Below, piece after piece: positions 29,659 to 40,369 of a DNA stretch of 64,000 bases. Within the stretch, counting starts at the first letter, position 1. Every line of letters starts with the position of its first letter. A program made the translations under genes and the position numbers. Source of the DNA: Mediterraneibacter faecis JCM 15917 (GTDB lineage: Bacteria > Bacillota > Clostridia > Lachnospirales > Lachnospiraceae); the NCBI GenBank assembly GCA_001312505.1, contig BBDW01000004.1, forward strand, positions 124,001 through 188,000. The letters are read 5' to 3'. The notes under the pieces were generated by a model. That model worked only from the letters and a program-made list of their open reading frames with translations, was not told where the DNA came from and made no database searches.

Positions 29659-31487
29659 TTATTTATTGATCGTGCTGCGTTTTCTCATTCTGGAATCCAG
29701 AATCTTCTTGCGGATACGCAGATTTTCCGGTGTTACTTCAAGAAGTTCATCGGTATCAATAAAGTCAAGTGCCTGTTCGAGGCTGAGAACACGCGGAGGT
29801 GTCAGACGAAGTGCTTCATCTGCGCTGGAAGAACGTGTGTTAGTAAGATGTTTTGTCTTACATACGTTCAGTTCGATATCTTCAGCTTTACCATTCTGTC
29901 CGATAACCATACCGGAATATACTTTCTCACCGGCTCCGATGAAGAGAGTACCACGCTCCTGGGCACTGTACAGACCATAAGTTACGGATTCACCAGTCTC
30001 AAATGCGATCAGAGATCCCTGTTTACGATACTGGATATCTCCTTTGTATGGTGCATATCCTTCAAAGCTTGTGTTGATGATACCATTTCCTTTTGTATCT
30101 GTCATGAACTCACCACGGTATCCGATCAGTCCACGTGCCGGGATAAGGAATTCGAGACGAGTATATCCACCGTTTGACGGAGTCATATTGCGGAGTTCAC
30201 CTTTTCTCTGACCGAGTTTTTCAATAACAATTCCAGTGAACTCATCAGGAACATCAATATAAGCAAGTTCCATAGCTCAAGTTTTTTGCCATTTTCATCT
30301 GTGTGATACAGAACTTCAGCTTTACTTACTGCAAACTCGTATCCTTCACGACGCATGTTTTCAATAAGAACAGAAAGGTGAAGCTCACCACGACCGGATA
30401 CTTTGAAGCTGTCTGCATTTTCTGTCTCTTCTACTCGAAGGCTGACATCTGTGTTCAGCTCACGGAAAAGACGGTCACGCAGATGACGGGATGTAACGAA
30501 TTTACCTTCCTGTCCTGCAAACGGGCTGTCGTTTACGATAAACTGCATGGAAATTGTTGGCTCAGAAATCTTCTGAAACGGAATGGCTTCCGGATTCTCA
30601 GGAGAGCAGAGAGTATCTCCGATGGAAATATCTGTGATACCTGATACAGCAACAATAGATCCGATTGTAGCTTCTTTTACTTCTACACGGTTCAGTCCGT
30701 CGAATTCATAGAGTTTACCAATTTTTACACGCTGCTGTTTGTCAGGATCATGATGGTTTACAACAACCATATCCTGGTTCACGGAAATTGTACCGTTTTC
30801 TACTTTACCAACTCCGATACGACCAACATATTCATTGTAGTCGATCGTGCTGATCAGCATCTGGGTCGGAGCTTCCGGATCACCTTCCGGAGCAGGAATG
30901 TAGTCAAGGATTGTCTCGAACAGTGGTTTCATATCCTGTTTCTCGTCAGAGAGATCAAGGACAGCAACACCAGCTTTTGCAGAAGCATATACAAAAGGAC
31001 ACTCAAGCTGCTCATCTGAAGCACCGAGATCGATAAAGAGTTCAAGAACCTCATCAATTACGGCATCCGGTCTTGCTTCCGGACGGTCAATCTTATTGAT
31101 ACATACGATAACAGGAAGTTCCAGCTCAAGTGCTTTTCTCAGAACGAATTTTGTCTGAGGCATAGCACCTTCAAATGCATCAACAACAAGTACAACACCA
31201 TTTACCATCTTAAGAACACGTTCTACTTCTCCACCGAAGTCAGCATGTCCAGGTGTGTCAATGATATTGATCTTAACACCATTATAATGAACGGCAGTAT
31301 TCTTAGAAAGGATTGTAATTCCACGTTCACGCTCAATGTCATTAGAGTCCATGACACGTTCTTCTACTTCCTGATTCTCACGGAATACACCGCTCTGTTT
31401 TAAAAGCTCGTCAACCAGAGTTGTCTTACCATGGTCAACATGGGCGATAATTGCAACATTTCTCACATCTTCACGTTTTGTTTTCAT
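29659..31487 (-). CDS. typA: Translational GTPase TypA/BipA, frame broken
   Basis: Ribosome-associated GTPase of about 609 residues involved in stress and 50S assembly. The G1 motif AHVDHGKTT (about 15-23), [12 protein letters not shown] and NKIDR are intact. The EF-G-like C-terminal domains include [21 protein letters not shown]. One C appears lost near 30274, separating NGKKLE from [13 protein letters not shown] gene this conserved is unlikely to be truly broken. Start ATG 31487; the 224 bp to the divergent SSB gene holds AT-rich promoter sequence. Confidence 0.94.
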
Positions 31488-31711
31488 AATCTAAACACTC
31501 TTCCTTAATTATACAAAAAATATTTATCTGTAACATAACTTCATTATTTTATCACAAAAAATGAAATTTACAAGAAAAAGTTTGAATTCGATTTCAAGTA
31601 CGAAAAAGGTCGAATACTTTTTCTGTAAAAAATAGTTCTATTTCATTACAATAAGACATACATTAGGTAATGACTTAAAATACCAGCCAGAGGAAGGGAG
31701 AATTATAAATT

Positions 31712-32347
31712 ATGTCAGATAAGATTATTGAAAACAACCAGGTGACAGTTATTGGAGAGGTGGTATCAGAGTTTACATACAGCCATGAGGTCTTTGGAGA
31801 AGGTTTCTATATGGTAGAACTTCTTGTAAAGCGGTTAAGTAACTCTTGTGACCGGATTCCGGTCATGATATCAGAACGTCTCATTGACGTAACACAGGAT
31901 TGCCGTGGAGAATATTTAATGGTGTCTGGTCAGTTCAGATCCTATAATCGTCATGAGGAGACAAAAAACAGACTGGTTCTTTCTGTGTTTGCGAGAGAAA
32001 TAGAATTTATCGAGGAAGAACCGGATGGAGCAAGAACAAATCATATACTTCTCGAAGGATATATGTGTAAGCGTCCGGTCTACAGAAAAACACCTCTTGG
32101 AAGAGAAATTGCAGATATTCTGCTGGCAGTGAACAGACCGTATGGAAAATCTGATTATATTCCATGTATCTGCTGGGGGGGGAGAAATGCAAGATATGCT
32201 TCAAACTTTGATGTAGGGGAACATGTCAGAATATTCGGAAGAATCCAAAGCAGAGAGTATGTGAAGAAATTGTCAGAGACACAAACAGAGACAAGAATCG
32301 CATATGAGGTCTCCGTCAGTAAACTGGAGTGTGTGGAAGAATTCTAA
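31712..32347 (+). CDS. Single-stranded DNA-binding protein-like, two OB folds
   Basis: 211 residues containing two SSB-like OB folds in tandem. The first covers about 1-105 (VTVIGEVVSEFTYSHE ... VSGQFRSYNR), and the second about 110-208 (HILLEGYMCKRPVYRKTPLGREIADILLAVNR ... YIPCICWG ... VRIFGRIQSREY). It lacks the acidic DDDxPF tip of housekeeping SSB. An 8-G run at 32175-32182 gives WGGRNA where SSB has WGRNA. It stands alone with a downstream terminator. Possibly a repair- or competence-related SSB. Confidence 0.85.
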   Translation: MSDKIIENNQVTVIGEVVSEFTYSHEVFGEGFYMVELLVKRLSNSCDRIPVMISERLIDVTQDCRGEYLMVSGQFRSYNRHEETKNRLVLSVFAREIEFIEEEPDGARTNHILLEGYMCKRPVYRKTPLGREIADILLAVNRPYGKSDYIPCICWGGRNARYASNFDVGEHVRIFGRIQSREYVKKLSETQTETRIAYEVSVSKLECVEEF

Positions 32348-32384
32348 GGGTGGATTGTTTCATTATTTAAAACTTTGTGAAAAG

Positions 32385-32431
32385 GATATCATATATTGAG
32401 ATAACAACTCAAATGTGATATTCTTTTTTAT
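32385..32431 (+). terminator. Terminator after the SSB-like gene
   Basis: GGATATC...TTGAG pairs with CTCAA...GATATTC, followed by six T. Confidence 0.75.
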
Positions 32432-32543
32432 ATGATATTTCGGAAAATAAGAGTGTAATGAAAGAAAAAACAGGTAATGCTGATAGACAGTAGTTCTGAA
32501 AAATCATGGAATACTTGAGGTTTCATACAGGAGGAAGATACAG

Positions 32544-33305
32544 ATGGTTAAGATATTAATGCACGGATGCAACGGAAAAATGGGACGCATGATCACAGAA
32601 ATTGTGAAGAATGAAGAAGATGCAGTGATTGCGGCAGGCGTCGACAAGTTCACAGGAATTCCAAATGATTATCCGGTATTTGAGAAGATCACACAGTGTG
32701 ATGTGGGTGTAGATGTAGTGATTGATTTTTCCAATGCGGGAGCAGTAGATGAATTGTTAGATTACTGTGTGAAGAAGAGTCTTCCGGTTGTTCTTTGTAC
32801 AACAGGGCTTTCAGACGAACAGTTAAAGAAGGTAGATGAGTGTTCTGAGAAGATTGCAGTTCTTAAGTCTGCGAATATGTCAATGGGAATCAACCTGTTA
32901 CTGAAACTTTTGAAAGATGCTGCCAAAGTACTTGCACCGGCAGGCTATGATATTGAACTTGTTGAGAAACACCATAATCAGAAGCTGGATGCGCCAAGCG
33001 GAACGGCACTTGCATTGGCAGATTCTATTAATGAAGCAATGGGAAATGAATACGAGTATGTGTATGACAGAAGTCAGGTGAGAAAGAAGCGAGACGCAAA
33101 GGAAATTGGTATTTCAGCAGTTCGTGCAGGAACAATCGTAGGAGAACACGAGGTGATTTTTGCAGGAACAGATGAAGTGATTGAATTTAAACATACTGCA
33201 TATTCAAGAAGCGTATTTGCCAAAGGTGCAGTCGAGGCAGGAAAGTTCCTTGCGGGACAGCCAGCTGGCATGTATGACATGGGGGGGGATGTTATTCAGT
33301 TTTAG
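32544..33305 (+). CDS. dapB: 4-hydroxy-tetrahydrodipicolinate reductase DapB
   Basis: Lysine/diaminopimelate pathway enzyme, 253 residues. The dinucleotide loop GCNGKMGRMI is at residues 8-17, CTTGLS near 92, and the substrate signature EKHHNQKLDAPSGTA near 135-149. The C-terminus MYDMGGDVIQF contains an extra Gly from an 8-G run (33281-33288). A GGAGGA ribosome site precedes the ATG. Confidence 0.95.
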   Translation: MVKILMHGCNGKMGRMITEIVKNEEDAVIAAGVDKFTGIPNDYPVFEKITQCDVGVDVVIDFSNAGAVDELLDYCVKKSLPVVLCTTGLSDEQLKKVDECSEKIAVLKSANMSMGINLLLKLLKDAAKVLAPAGYDIELVEKHHNQKLDAPSGTALALADSINEAMGNEYEYVYDRSQVRKKRDAKEIGISAVRAGTIVGEHEVIFAGTDEVIEFKHTAYSRSVFAKGAVEAGKFLAGQPAGMYDMGGDVIQF

Positions 33306-33400
33306 TACTGGATGAATAATAGCCGGTAAACCGGCGGGAACAAGATCCGGTAAATAGATCCCTGTAAGGGGGAAGATTTCGGGTCTGGAGGAGATTGTAT

Positions 33401-35364
33401 ATGGAAAATATGGAAAACCGTTATTTAGACAGGTTGTCGGATCTTTATCCGACAATTGCAGCTGCATCTACGGAGATTATTAATCTGCAGGCAATTTTAA
33501 ACCTTCCGAAGGGGGGGACAGAACATTTTCTGACGGATGTACATGGAGAAGATGAAGCTTTTTCTCATGTTCTGAGGAATGGGTCTGGTGCCGTGAGAAG
33601 CAAGATTGAAGATGTTTTTGGTAATACAATGAGTGTAAAGGACAAAAAAGCACTGGCAACATTGATTTACTATCCGAAAGCGAAGATGGAACAGGTGAAG
33701 CGGACGGAGTCGAATATGGATGACTGGTATCGAGTGAATCTGTATCGTCTGATAGAAGTAAGTAAGCGTGCAGCAAGTAAATATACAAGATCTAAAGTGA
33801 GAAAATCACTGCCGAAGGATTTCTCTTATGTGATCGAAGAATTGATTACCGAGAAAGCGGAAGTCAGTGACAAAGAGTCCTATTATAATGAAATTATTTC
33901 TACAATCATTAGAATCGGACGGGCAGAAGAATTTATTGCAGCAATTTCAGAACTGATCCAGCGTCTGGTTGTGGATCATCTGCATATTGTCGGTGATATT
34001 TATGACAGAGGACCGGGACCGCATCTTATTATGGATAAGCTGCTGAAATATCATTCTGTTGATATCCAGTGGGGGGGAAACCATGATGTTGTATGGATGG
34101 GAGCAGCGGCCGGACAGTTGGGCTGCATTGCAAATGTGATCCGTATCTGCGCCAGATATGGAAACCTGGATATTATAGAAGATGGTTATGGTATCAATTT
34201 GCTTCCACTGGCTACATTTGCTATGAGGATGTACAAGGATGATCCATGTACCTGTTTTAAATTGAAAGGCACTGACAGACCGGAATCTGATGAGATGCAG
34301 ATGAATCTGAGAATACATAAAGCGATTTCAATTATCCAGTTTAAAGTAGAAGGTCAGATTATAGAGAGGCAGAAAGGATTCCATTTGGAGAATCGTGCGT
34401 TACTGCATAAGATTGATTATCAGAAAGGTACGATTAATCTGGAAGGAAAAGAATATAAGCTCCTGGATACAAATTTCCCGACAATAGATCCAAAGAACCC
34501 ATATAAACTGACTTCTGAAGAGGAAGAAATTATGGATCGTCTGGTGCATGCTTTTGTGGGATGTGAAAAATTGCAGGAACATATGCGTTTCCTTCTTGCG
34601 AAAGGTGGTTTGTATAAGGTATATAACAATAATCTGTTGTATCATGGATGTGTACCGTTAGATGCGAAGGGGGAACCTGAAAGAAGTAGAAATTTTCGGA
34701 AAGAAATATCGTGGAAAGGCCTTGTATGATGTGTTGGAAAGTTATGTGAGAAAAGGATTTTTTGCATTGGATCCAAAGGAGCGGGAAGATGGAAAAGATA
34801 CAATGTGGTATATCTGGCTACATCCGGACTCACCGTTATTTGGAAAGAACAAGATGGCGACCTTTGAAAGATATTTCCTTGCTGAGAAGGAAACACATAT
34901 AGAAAAGAAAAATCCATACTATGCTCTGCTTGAAAATGAGACAGTTGTGGATAATATCATGATAGAATTTGGATTGGATCCAAAAGAGGATACACACATT
35001 ATAAATGGTCATGTGCCGGTTAAGAGAAAAGATGGCGAGAGTCCGATCAAGTGTAATGGTAAAGTAATGGTTATTGATGGGGGGATTTTCAAGAGCATAT
35101 CAGAAAGAAACCGGAATTGCAGGATACACGCTGGTTTATAATTCGTATGGATTACTTTTGGTAGCACATGAACCATTTGAGTCTACAGAAGCAGCAATTA
35201 AGAAGGAAAATGACATTCATTCAGAGACAGTAGTAGTGACCAGAGTGAACGAGAGACGTCTTGTTGGTGACACCGACGCTGGAAGGAAATTAAAAGAACA
35301 GATTAAAGATCTTGAATGGCTGCTGGCGTCGTACAGAAATGGTCAGATTATAGAAAAACTGTAA
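33401..35364 (+). CDS. fbp: Fructose-1,6-bisphosphatase class III, frame broken
   Basis: Firmicute-type gluconeogenic FBPase, about 654 residues, metallophosphoesterase fold: LTDVHGE (about 43-49), GDIYDRGP (about 200-207) and GNHD. A 7-G run (34071-34077) turns WGNHD into WGGNHD, and another (33511-33517) turns LPKGTEHF into LPKGGTEHF. The frame is broken at a 5-G run 34669-34673 (DAKG / [11 protein letters not shown]) and a 6-G run 35079-35084 (VIDGG / [15 protein letters not shown]), each with one G too many. Restoring them gives a full-length protein. The ATG at 33401 has GGAGGAG eight bases upstream. Confidence 0.93.
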
Positions 35365-35404
35365 ATAATTGTTTATGCTGATTATAGCCTCCGGCAGGAT
35401 TGCA

Positions 35405-35477
35405 GAGGTGCGCAGTAGAAGTATGTCATGCAATTGCATGACGCGCACCTCGCAGCAAGAATGCGAGGCATTCTTGA
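35405..35477. repeat. Nested palindrome upstream of the sigma factor gene
   Basis: GAGGTGCGC/GCGCACCTC flank the 18-bp perfect palindrome GTCATGCAATTGCATGAC; adjoining it are CTCGC/GCGAG and AAGAATGC/GCATTCTT. No T-run follows. Confidence 0.75.
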
Positions 35478-35509
35478 ATTAGGACTGAAGATAGAAAGGA
35501 TTACTAGAA

Positions 35510-36355
35510 TGGAAAAAGACTTAAATCTTCCGGAAGGAACAGAAGTAACAGAACCGCTGAAAATCTATCTGAATGAGATTGGACAGATCCCTTTGCTGTC
35601 AGAAGAAGAGGAAAGGGACCTTGGGTGTAAAAGTGCTTCAGGAGATGAGGATGCAAGAAGAAAGCTGGAAGAGGGGGAATCTACGCCTGGTGGTATCTCT
35701 CGCAAAACATTATACTGGAAGAGGGATTACACTCATGGATCTGATCCAGGAGGGAAATATTGGTCTCATGCATGCAGCAGAGAAATATGATTATACAAAG
35801 GAAAATAGATTTTCCACATATGCATCCTGGTGGATCAAAGAAGCAATGCAGCGGGCAATCGATCAGCAGTCACGAGAAATCCGTGTGCCGGTTCATGTTG
35901 CAGAGAATATGAAGAAAGTACAGAAAATTTCAAAAGATCTTCAGCAGAAATTTGGAAGAGAGGCTACACCGGAAGAGATAGCAGAAGAGATGAAGGATAA
36001 ATCACCGGAATTTGTAAAAGAGATTTTGTCATATCTTCAGAATCCGGTTTCACTGGAAACTCCGGTAGGAGAAGATGGGGGGGAGAATAATCTTGGTGAT
36101 ATGGTTGAAGATAAGGATGCAACAACGCCGGAAGATGCTATGAATCAGCTTGTGCAAAAAGAAGAAGTACAGGAATTGTTAGAGTCTCTTAATGACAGAG
36201 AACGTCAGGTGATCCGTTTGAGATTTGGTTTGGAAGATGGAAAAACACATACGCTGGAAGAAATCGGTGATGAACTGAATGTGACAAGAGAACGCGTACG
36301 CCAGATTGAAGCCAGAGCGATGGAGAAACTTCGCAGCAAAGCGACAAAACTGTAA
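35510..36355 (+). CDS. Sigma-70 family RNA polymerase sigma factor, frame broken
   Basis: About 281 residues with regions 1.2 to 4.2 of the RpoD family but no region 1.1 or long N-terminal part. Visible are [17 protein letters not shown] (1.2), [16 protein letters not shown] and [10 protein letters not shown] (2.1-2.2), [17 protein letters not shown] (2.3-2.4), and [20 protein letters not shown] (4.2 helix-turn-helix). The length and missing region 1.1 suggest a second RpoD-like factor rather than the housekeeping one. A 5-G run at 35673-35677 has one G too many and breaks the frame (KLEEG/NLRLV). A 7-G run at 36077 gives EDGGEN. An in-frame upstream ATG (35428) would start inside the palindrome; ATG 35510 is preferred. 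Confidence 0.9.
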
Positions 36356-36429
36356 AAAATTTCTTTTGAATAAATATTGAAAAATTGCAGATAGTAAAGA
36401 CACAATATTTATTTGAAAGGAAGACAAAA

Positions 36430-36759
36430 ATGAGGAGAATAAGAAAATTGCTTGTCTGTGTGATGTGCGTACTGATGCTTTGCAGTCTCGCTGGTTGTGG
36501 AAACAACACAGGAACAGCGAATGACAATCTCAATGATGCGACATCCGGTGAAAACTATGATGGAAGTGGAGAAAATGGTAATAATACCGGAAATAATGCG
36601 GGAGACCAGAATGGAGATAGTATCCTAGATGACGCGGTTGACGATGTAACGGATGGCGTGGATGATGTTACAGACGATATCACAAATGGTGTTGATGATG
36701 CAGCCGATGATCTGACGCAGGAGAATGGCGTGCAGAACAAGATGCAGAATAACGAGTGA
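36430..36759 (+). CDS. Small acidic lipoprotein of unknown function
   Basis: 109 residues. An Arg/Lys-rich start, a hydrophobic core and the lipobox LAGC (about residues 21-24) predict export and lipid attachment. The rest is a low-complexity Asn/Gly/Asp segment followed by imperfect heptad-like repeats of VDDVTDG/VDDITN type (about 70-100), strongly acidic. AAAGGAAG precedes the ATG. No family recognised; the repeat could form an amphipathic helix. Confidence 0.8.
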   Translation: MRRIRKLLVCVMCVLMLCSLAGCGNNTGTANDNLNDATSGENYDGSGENGNNTGNNAGDQNGDSILDDAVDDVTDGVDDVTDDITNGVDDAADDLTQENGVQNKMQNNE

Positions 36760-36764
36760 TCAAT

Positions 36765-36801
36765 ATGCCGTAGGCCGGAAACGGAACTGCGGCATTTTTC
36801 T
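36765..36801 (+). terminator. Terminator between the lipoprotein gene and hisA
   Basis: ATGCCGTAG pairs with CTGCGGCAT in part, followed by five T; the loop holds a second small CCG/CGG stem. Confidence 0.7.
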
Positions 36802-36819
36802 AAAAGAAGGAGAGACAGG

Positions 36820-37618
36820 ATGAGATTCAGACCATGTATTGATATACATAATGGAAAAGTGAAACAGATTGTGGGCGGAAGCCTGAAAGATGAAGGAAAT
36901 CAGGCCAGCACAAACTTTATGTCAGAACTGGATGCAGCATGGTATGCAAGACAGTATCAGAAAGATCACCTGAAAGGCGGCCATATAATTCTTTTAAATC
37001 CAGTTGGATCAGAATACTACGAGGCGACGAAAAAGCAGGCGATGGGAGCTCTGGCGGCATACCCGGGTGGAATGCAGATCGGTGGTGGAATTACAGCAGA
37101 TAATGCACAGGAATATCTAGATTCAGGAGCAAGTCATGTGATCGTGACTTCTTATGTGTTTCAAGACGGGATTTTTCATGAAGAGAGACTGCAGAAATTA
37201 GTAAATGCAGTTGGCAAAGAACATGTGGTTTTAGATCTTAGCTGCAGAAGAAAAGATGGTAAATTTTACGTGGTTACTGACCGCTGGCAGAAGTTCACAG
37301 AACTTGCATTATCACACAAGGTGTTAAATGAGCTTTCAAAATATTGTGATGAATTCCTGATCCATGGTGTAGATGTGGAGGGGGAAAGGTGCCGGAATGG
37401 AAACAGAATTAGTAAGGATGCTTGGGAGCTGGGACGGAATCCCAATCACTTATGCCGGTGGAATCGGATTAATGGAAGATCTGGAGAGATTTCGAAAAGA
37501 GAGCGGCGGAAAAGTAGACTTTACAATCGGAAGCGCTCTTGATCTGTTTGGAGGAAAAATTCCATATGCAGAAGTTTGTAGTTACTGTTCACTCCCGAGT
37601 CAATCACTCCGCTTGTAA
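36820..37618 (+). CDS. hisA: Eukaryotic-type HisA (ProFAR isomerase), frame broken
   Basis: Histidine biosynthesis TIM-barrel isomerase of about 265 residues. The opening RPCIDIHNGKVKQIVGGSL and LNPVGSEYYEATKKQ resemble yeast HIS6 and plant enzymes rather than the usual bacterial HisA. The frame breaks at a 5-G run (37380-37384) with one G too many; restoring four gives VDVEGKGAGMETEL. The last 13 codons (CSYCSLPSQSLRL) are encoded by a fragment of the palindromic repeat, replacing the native end. No other his gene is in the window. Confidence 0.85.
37581..37613 (+). repeat. 5' fragment of the type A palindromic element
   Basis: GTTACTGTTCACTCCCGAGT and the following CAATCACTCCGC match the first 30 bp of the 142-bp element; the rest is absent. 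It forms the 3' coding end of hisA. Confidence 0.8.
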
Positions 37619-37739
37619 ATCCGCAGAATGTTAACACTCTATGAAGTTGTTGAATTCAAGAGCGGATAGTGATAGAATGTAGAACAGAGTGGAATTTCAG
37701 ACCAAAATCAAAATTCAGAGAAGGAGTAATTGCGGAAAT

Positions 37740-40319
37740 ATGAATATTATAGAAAAGATTTTCGGAACTCACAGTGAGAACGAGCTGAAACGAATTTATC
37801 CGATCGTAGACCGCATCGAGGCACTGGGGGGGCCGGAGATGGAGGCGCTTTCAGACGAAGAACTTCGAGGAAAGACAAAAGAATTTAAAGAACGACTGAA
37901 AGAGGGAGAGACTCTGGATGATATCCTTCCGGAAGCATATGCTGTAGTAAGAGAAGGTGCTTACAGAAGTCTTGGAATGCGCCATTATAGAGTACAGTTG
38001 ATTGGTGGTATTATCCTGCATCAGGGACGTATCGCAGAGATGAGAACTGGTGAAGGTAAGACTCTTGTGTCCACACTTCCGGCATATTTGAATGCCTTGG
38101 ACGGAAAAGGTGTTCACATCGTCACAGTTAATGACTATCTGGCGAAGCGTGATGCTGAGTGGATGGGAAAAGTACATGAGTTTTTAGGACTCAAAGTCGG
38201 TGTTGTTCTCAATGAGATGAACAATGACGAGAGACGAGAGGCTTATAATTGCGATATTACTTATGTAACGAATAATGAACTTGGATTTGATTATCTGAGA
38301 GATAACATGGTTATCTATAAAGAACAGCTGGTTCAGAGAGGATTGCATTATGCAGTTATCGATGAGGTCGATTCCGTTTTGATCGATGAGGCAAGAACAC
38401 CTTTGATCATTTCCGGACAGAGTGGAAAGTCTACAGCTCTGTATGAAGCCTGTGATGTTCTTGCAAAACAGCTGGAACGAGGTGAGGCAAGCGGTGAATT
38501 TTCCAAGATGAATGCCATCATGGGAGAAGAAATCGAAGAGACGGGTGATTTCATTGTTGATGAGAAAGAGAAGACAGTTAACCTGACAGAAGATGGTGTG
38601 AAGAAAGTAGAGAAGTTCTTCCACATCGAAAACCTTGCTGATCCGGAGAACCTGGAAATTCAGCATAATATTATCCTTGCACTCAGAGCACACAATCTGA
38701 TGTTCCGTGATCAGGATTATGTTGTAACTCCGGATGGTGAAGTTATGATCGTCGATGAGTTTACAGGACGTATCATGCCGGGACGTCGTTACTCTGATGG
38801 TCTGCATCAGGCAATCGAGGCGAAGGAACATGTGAAGGTAAGAAGAGAGAGTAAGACTCTGGCAACAATCACATTCCAGAACCTGTTTAATAAGTATGAT
38901 AAGAAGAGTGGTATGACAGGTACTGCGATCACAGAAGAGAAAGAGTTCCGTGATATTTATGGAATGGACGTTGTTGAAATTCCGACAAACAAGCCGGTAC
39001 AGAGAGTGGATCTAGAGGATGCTGTTTATAAGACAAAGAAAGAAAAATACGAAGCAGTTGTAGAAGCTGTTAAAGAAGCGCATGCAACAGGACAGCCGGT
39101 GCTGGTAGGTACAATTACAATTGAAGTATCCGAACTTCTCAGTAAGATGCTGAAGAAAGAGGGAATCAAGCATAATGTACTGAATGCAAAATATCATGAG
39201 CAGGAGGCTGCAATCGTAGCTGATGCCGGACTTCATGGAGCGGTAACGATCGCAACCAATATGGCTGGCCGTGGTACTGATATCAAGCTGGATGATGATG
39301 CGCGTGCGGCAGGCGGTCTGAAAATTATCGGTACAGAGAGACATGAATCTCGTCGTATTGACAATCAGCTGCGTGGACGTTCCGGACGTCAGGGAGATCC
39401 AGGAGAGTCCAGATTCTACATTTCTCTGGAAGATGATCTGATGCGACTGTTCGGTTCAGAAAGACTGATGGGAATTTTCAATACACTTGGTGTAGAAGAC
39501 GGTGAGCAGATTGAACATAAGATGCTTTCAAGTGCAATTGAGAAAGCACAGAAGAAGATTGAGAGCAATAACTTTGGTATTCGTAAGAATCTGTTGGAGT
39601 ACGATCAGGTAATGAACGAGCAGAGAGAGATTATTTACGAAGAGAGACGCCGTGTTCTTGATGGAGAAAGCATGCGTGATACAATCTACAGCATGATTAC
39701 AGAATATGTGGAAAATATGACAGATCGTTTCGCTTCTACAGAGGCAGATCCGGAAGAGTGGGATATCAAAGGATTGGATGTGAATCTTCACAATGTGATT
39801 CCACAGCTTCAGCTCCCATCTGAGAAGGAATGCCAGAGTATGAGTCAGAAGGAGTTAAAGCATCTTCTGAAAGAACGTGGAGTGAAGGCTTATGAGAACA
39901 AAGAAGCAGAGTTCCCGGAGGCAGAGCAGCTTCGAGAAGTTGAGCGTGTTGTACTTCTGAAAGTGATTGATGCAAGATGGATGGATCATATCGATGATAT
40001 GGATCAGCTGCGTCAGGGAATCGGTCTTCAGGCTTATGGGCAGAGAGATCCACTGGTAGAGTACAAGATGACAGGATATGAGATGTTCGGTGAAATGACA
40101 AATGCAATCGCTGAGAACACGATCCGTACATTATTCCACATTAAGGTTGAGCAGAAAGTGGAGAGAGAAGAGGTTGCAAAAGTAACTGGAACAAACAAAG
40201 ATGACAGCGCAGTCCGTGCACCGAAAAAGCGCGAGGAGAAGAAGATTTATCCAAACGATCCATGCCCATGCGGAAGTGGAAAGAAGTACAAACAATGCTG
40301 TGGAAGAAAAAACAAATAA
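37740..40319 (+). CDS. secA: Protein translocase ATPase SecA
   Basis: Preprotein translocation motor, 859 residues. DEAD-type motor 1 has [11 protein letters not shown] (about 101-111) and [15 protein letters not shown]; motor 2 has [12 protein letters not shown] and [13 protein letters not shown]; the C-terminal zinc motif is [14 protein letters not shown]. The ATG at 37740 gives the usual [18 protein letters not shown]; the AAGGAG is slightly far (about 13 bases). A 7-G run at 37826-37832 gives EALGGPEME. It precedes prfB, the common Firmicute order. Confidence 0.96.
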   Translation: MNIIEKIFGTHSENELKRIYPIVDRIEALGGPEMEALSDEELRGKTKEFKERLKEGETLDDILPEAYAVVREGAYRSLGMRHYRVQLIGGIILHQGRIAEMRTGEGKTLVSTLPAYLNALDGKGVHIVTVNDYLAKRDAEWMGKVHEFLGLKVGVVLNEMNNDERREAYNCDITYVTNNELGFDYLRDNMVIYKEQLVQRGLHYAVIDEVDSVLIDEARTPLIISGQSGKSTALYEACDVLAKQLERGEASGEFSKMNAIMGEEIEETGDFIVDEKEKTVNLTEDGVKKVEKFFHIENLADPENLEIQHNIILALRAHNLMFRDQDYVVTPDGEVMIVDEFTGRIMPGRRYSDGLHQAIEAKEHVKVRRESKTLATITFQNLFNKYDKKSGMTGTAITEEKEFRDIYGMDVVEIPTNKPVQRVDLEDAVYKTKKEKYEAVVEAVKEAHATGQPVLVGTITIEVSELLSKMLKKEGIKHNVLNAKYHEQEAAIVADAGLHGAVTIATNMAGRGTDIKLDDDARAAGGLKIIGTERHESRRIDNQLRGRSGRQGDPGESRFYISLEDDLMRLFGSERLMGIFNTLGVEDGEQIEHKMLSSAIEKAQKKIESNNFGIRKNLLEYDQVMNEQREIIYEERRRVLDGESMRDTIYSMITEYVENMTDRFASTEADPEEWDIKGLDVNLHNVIPQLQLPSEKECQSMSQKELKHLLKERGVKAYENKEAEFPEAEQLREVERVVLLKVIDARWMDHIDDMDQLRQGIGLQAYGQRDPLVEYKMTGYEMFGEMTNAIAENTIRTLFHIKVEQKVEREEVAKVTGTNKDDSAVRAPKKREEKKIYPNDPCPCGSGKKYKQCCGRKNK

Positions 40320-40369
40320 GCTGAACAGTTACAATAATTTAAAGTATATATATGAAAGAGGTGATTAAG

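Noticed and set aside
35428-35509. Upstream start for the sigma factor
   Set aside because: It would add about 27 residues encoded by the palindromic sequence, with no ribosome site; the ATG at 35510 has a GAAAGGA site and matches region 1.2 spacing.
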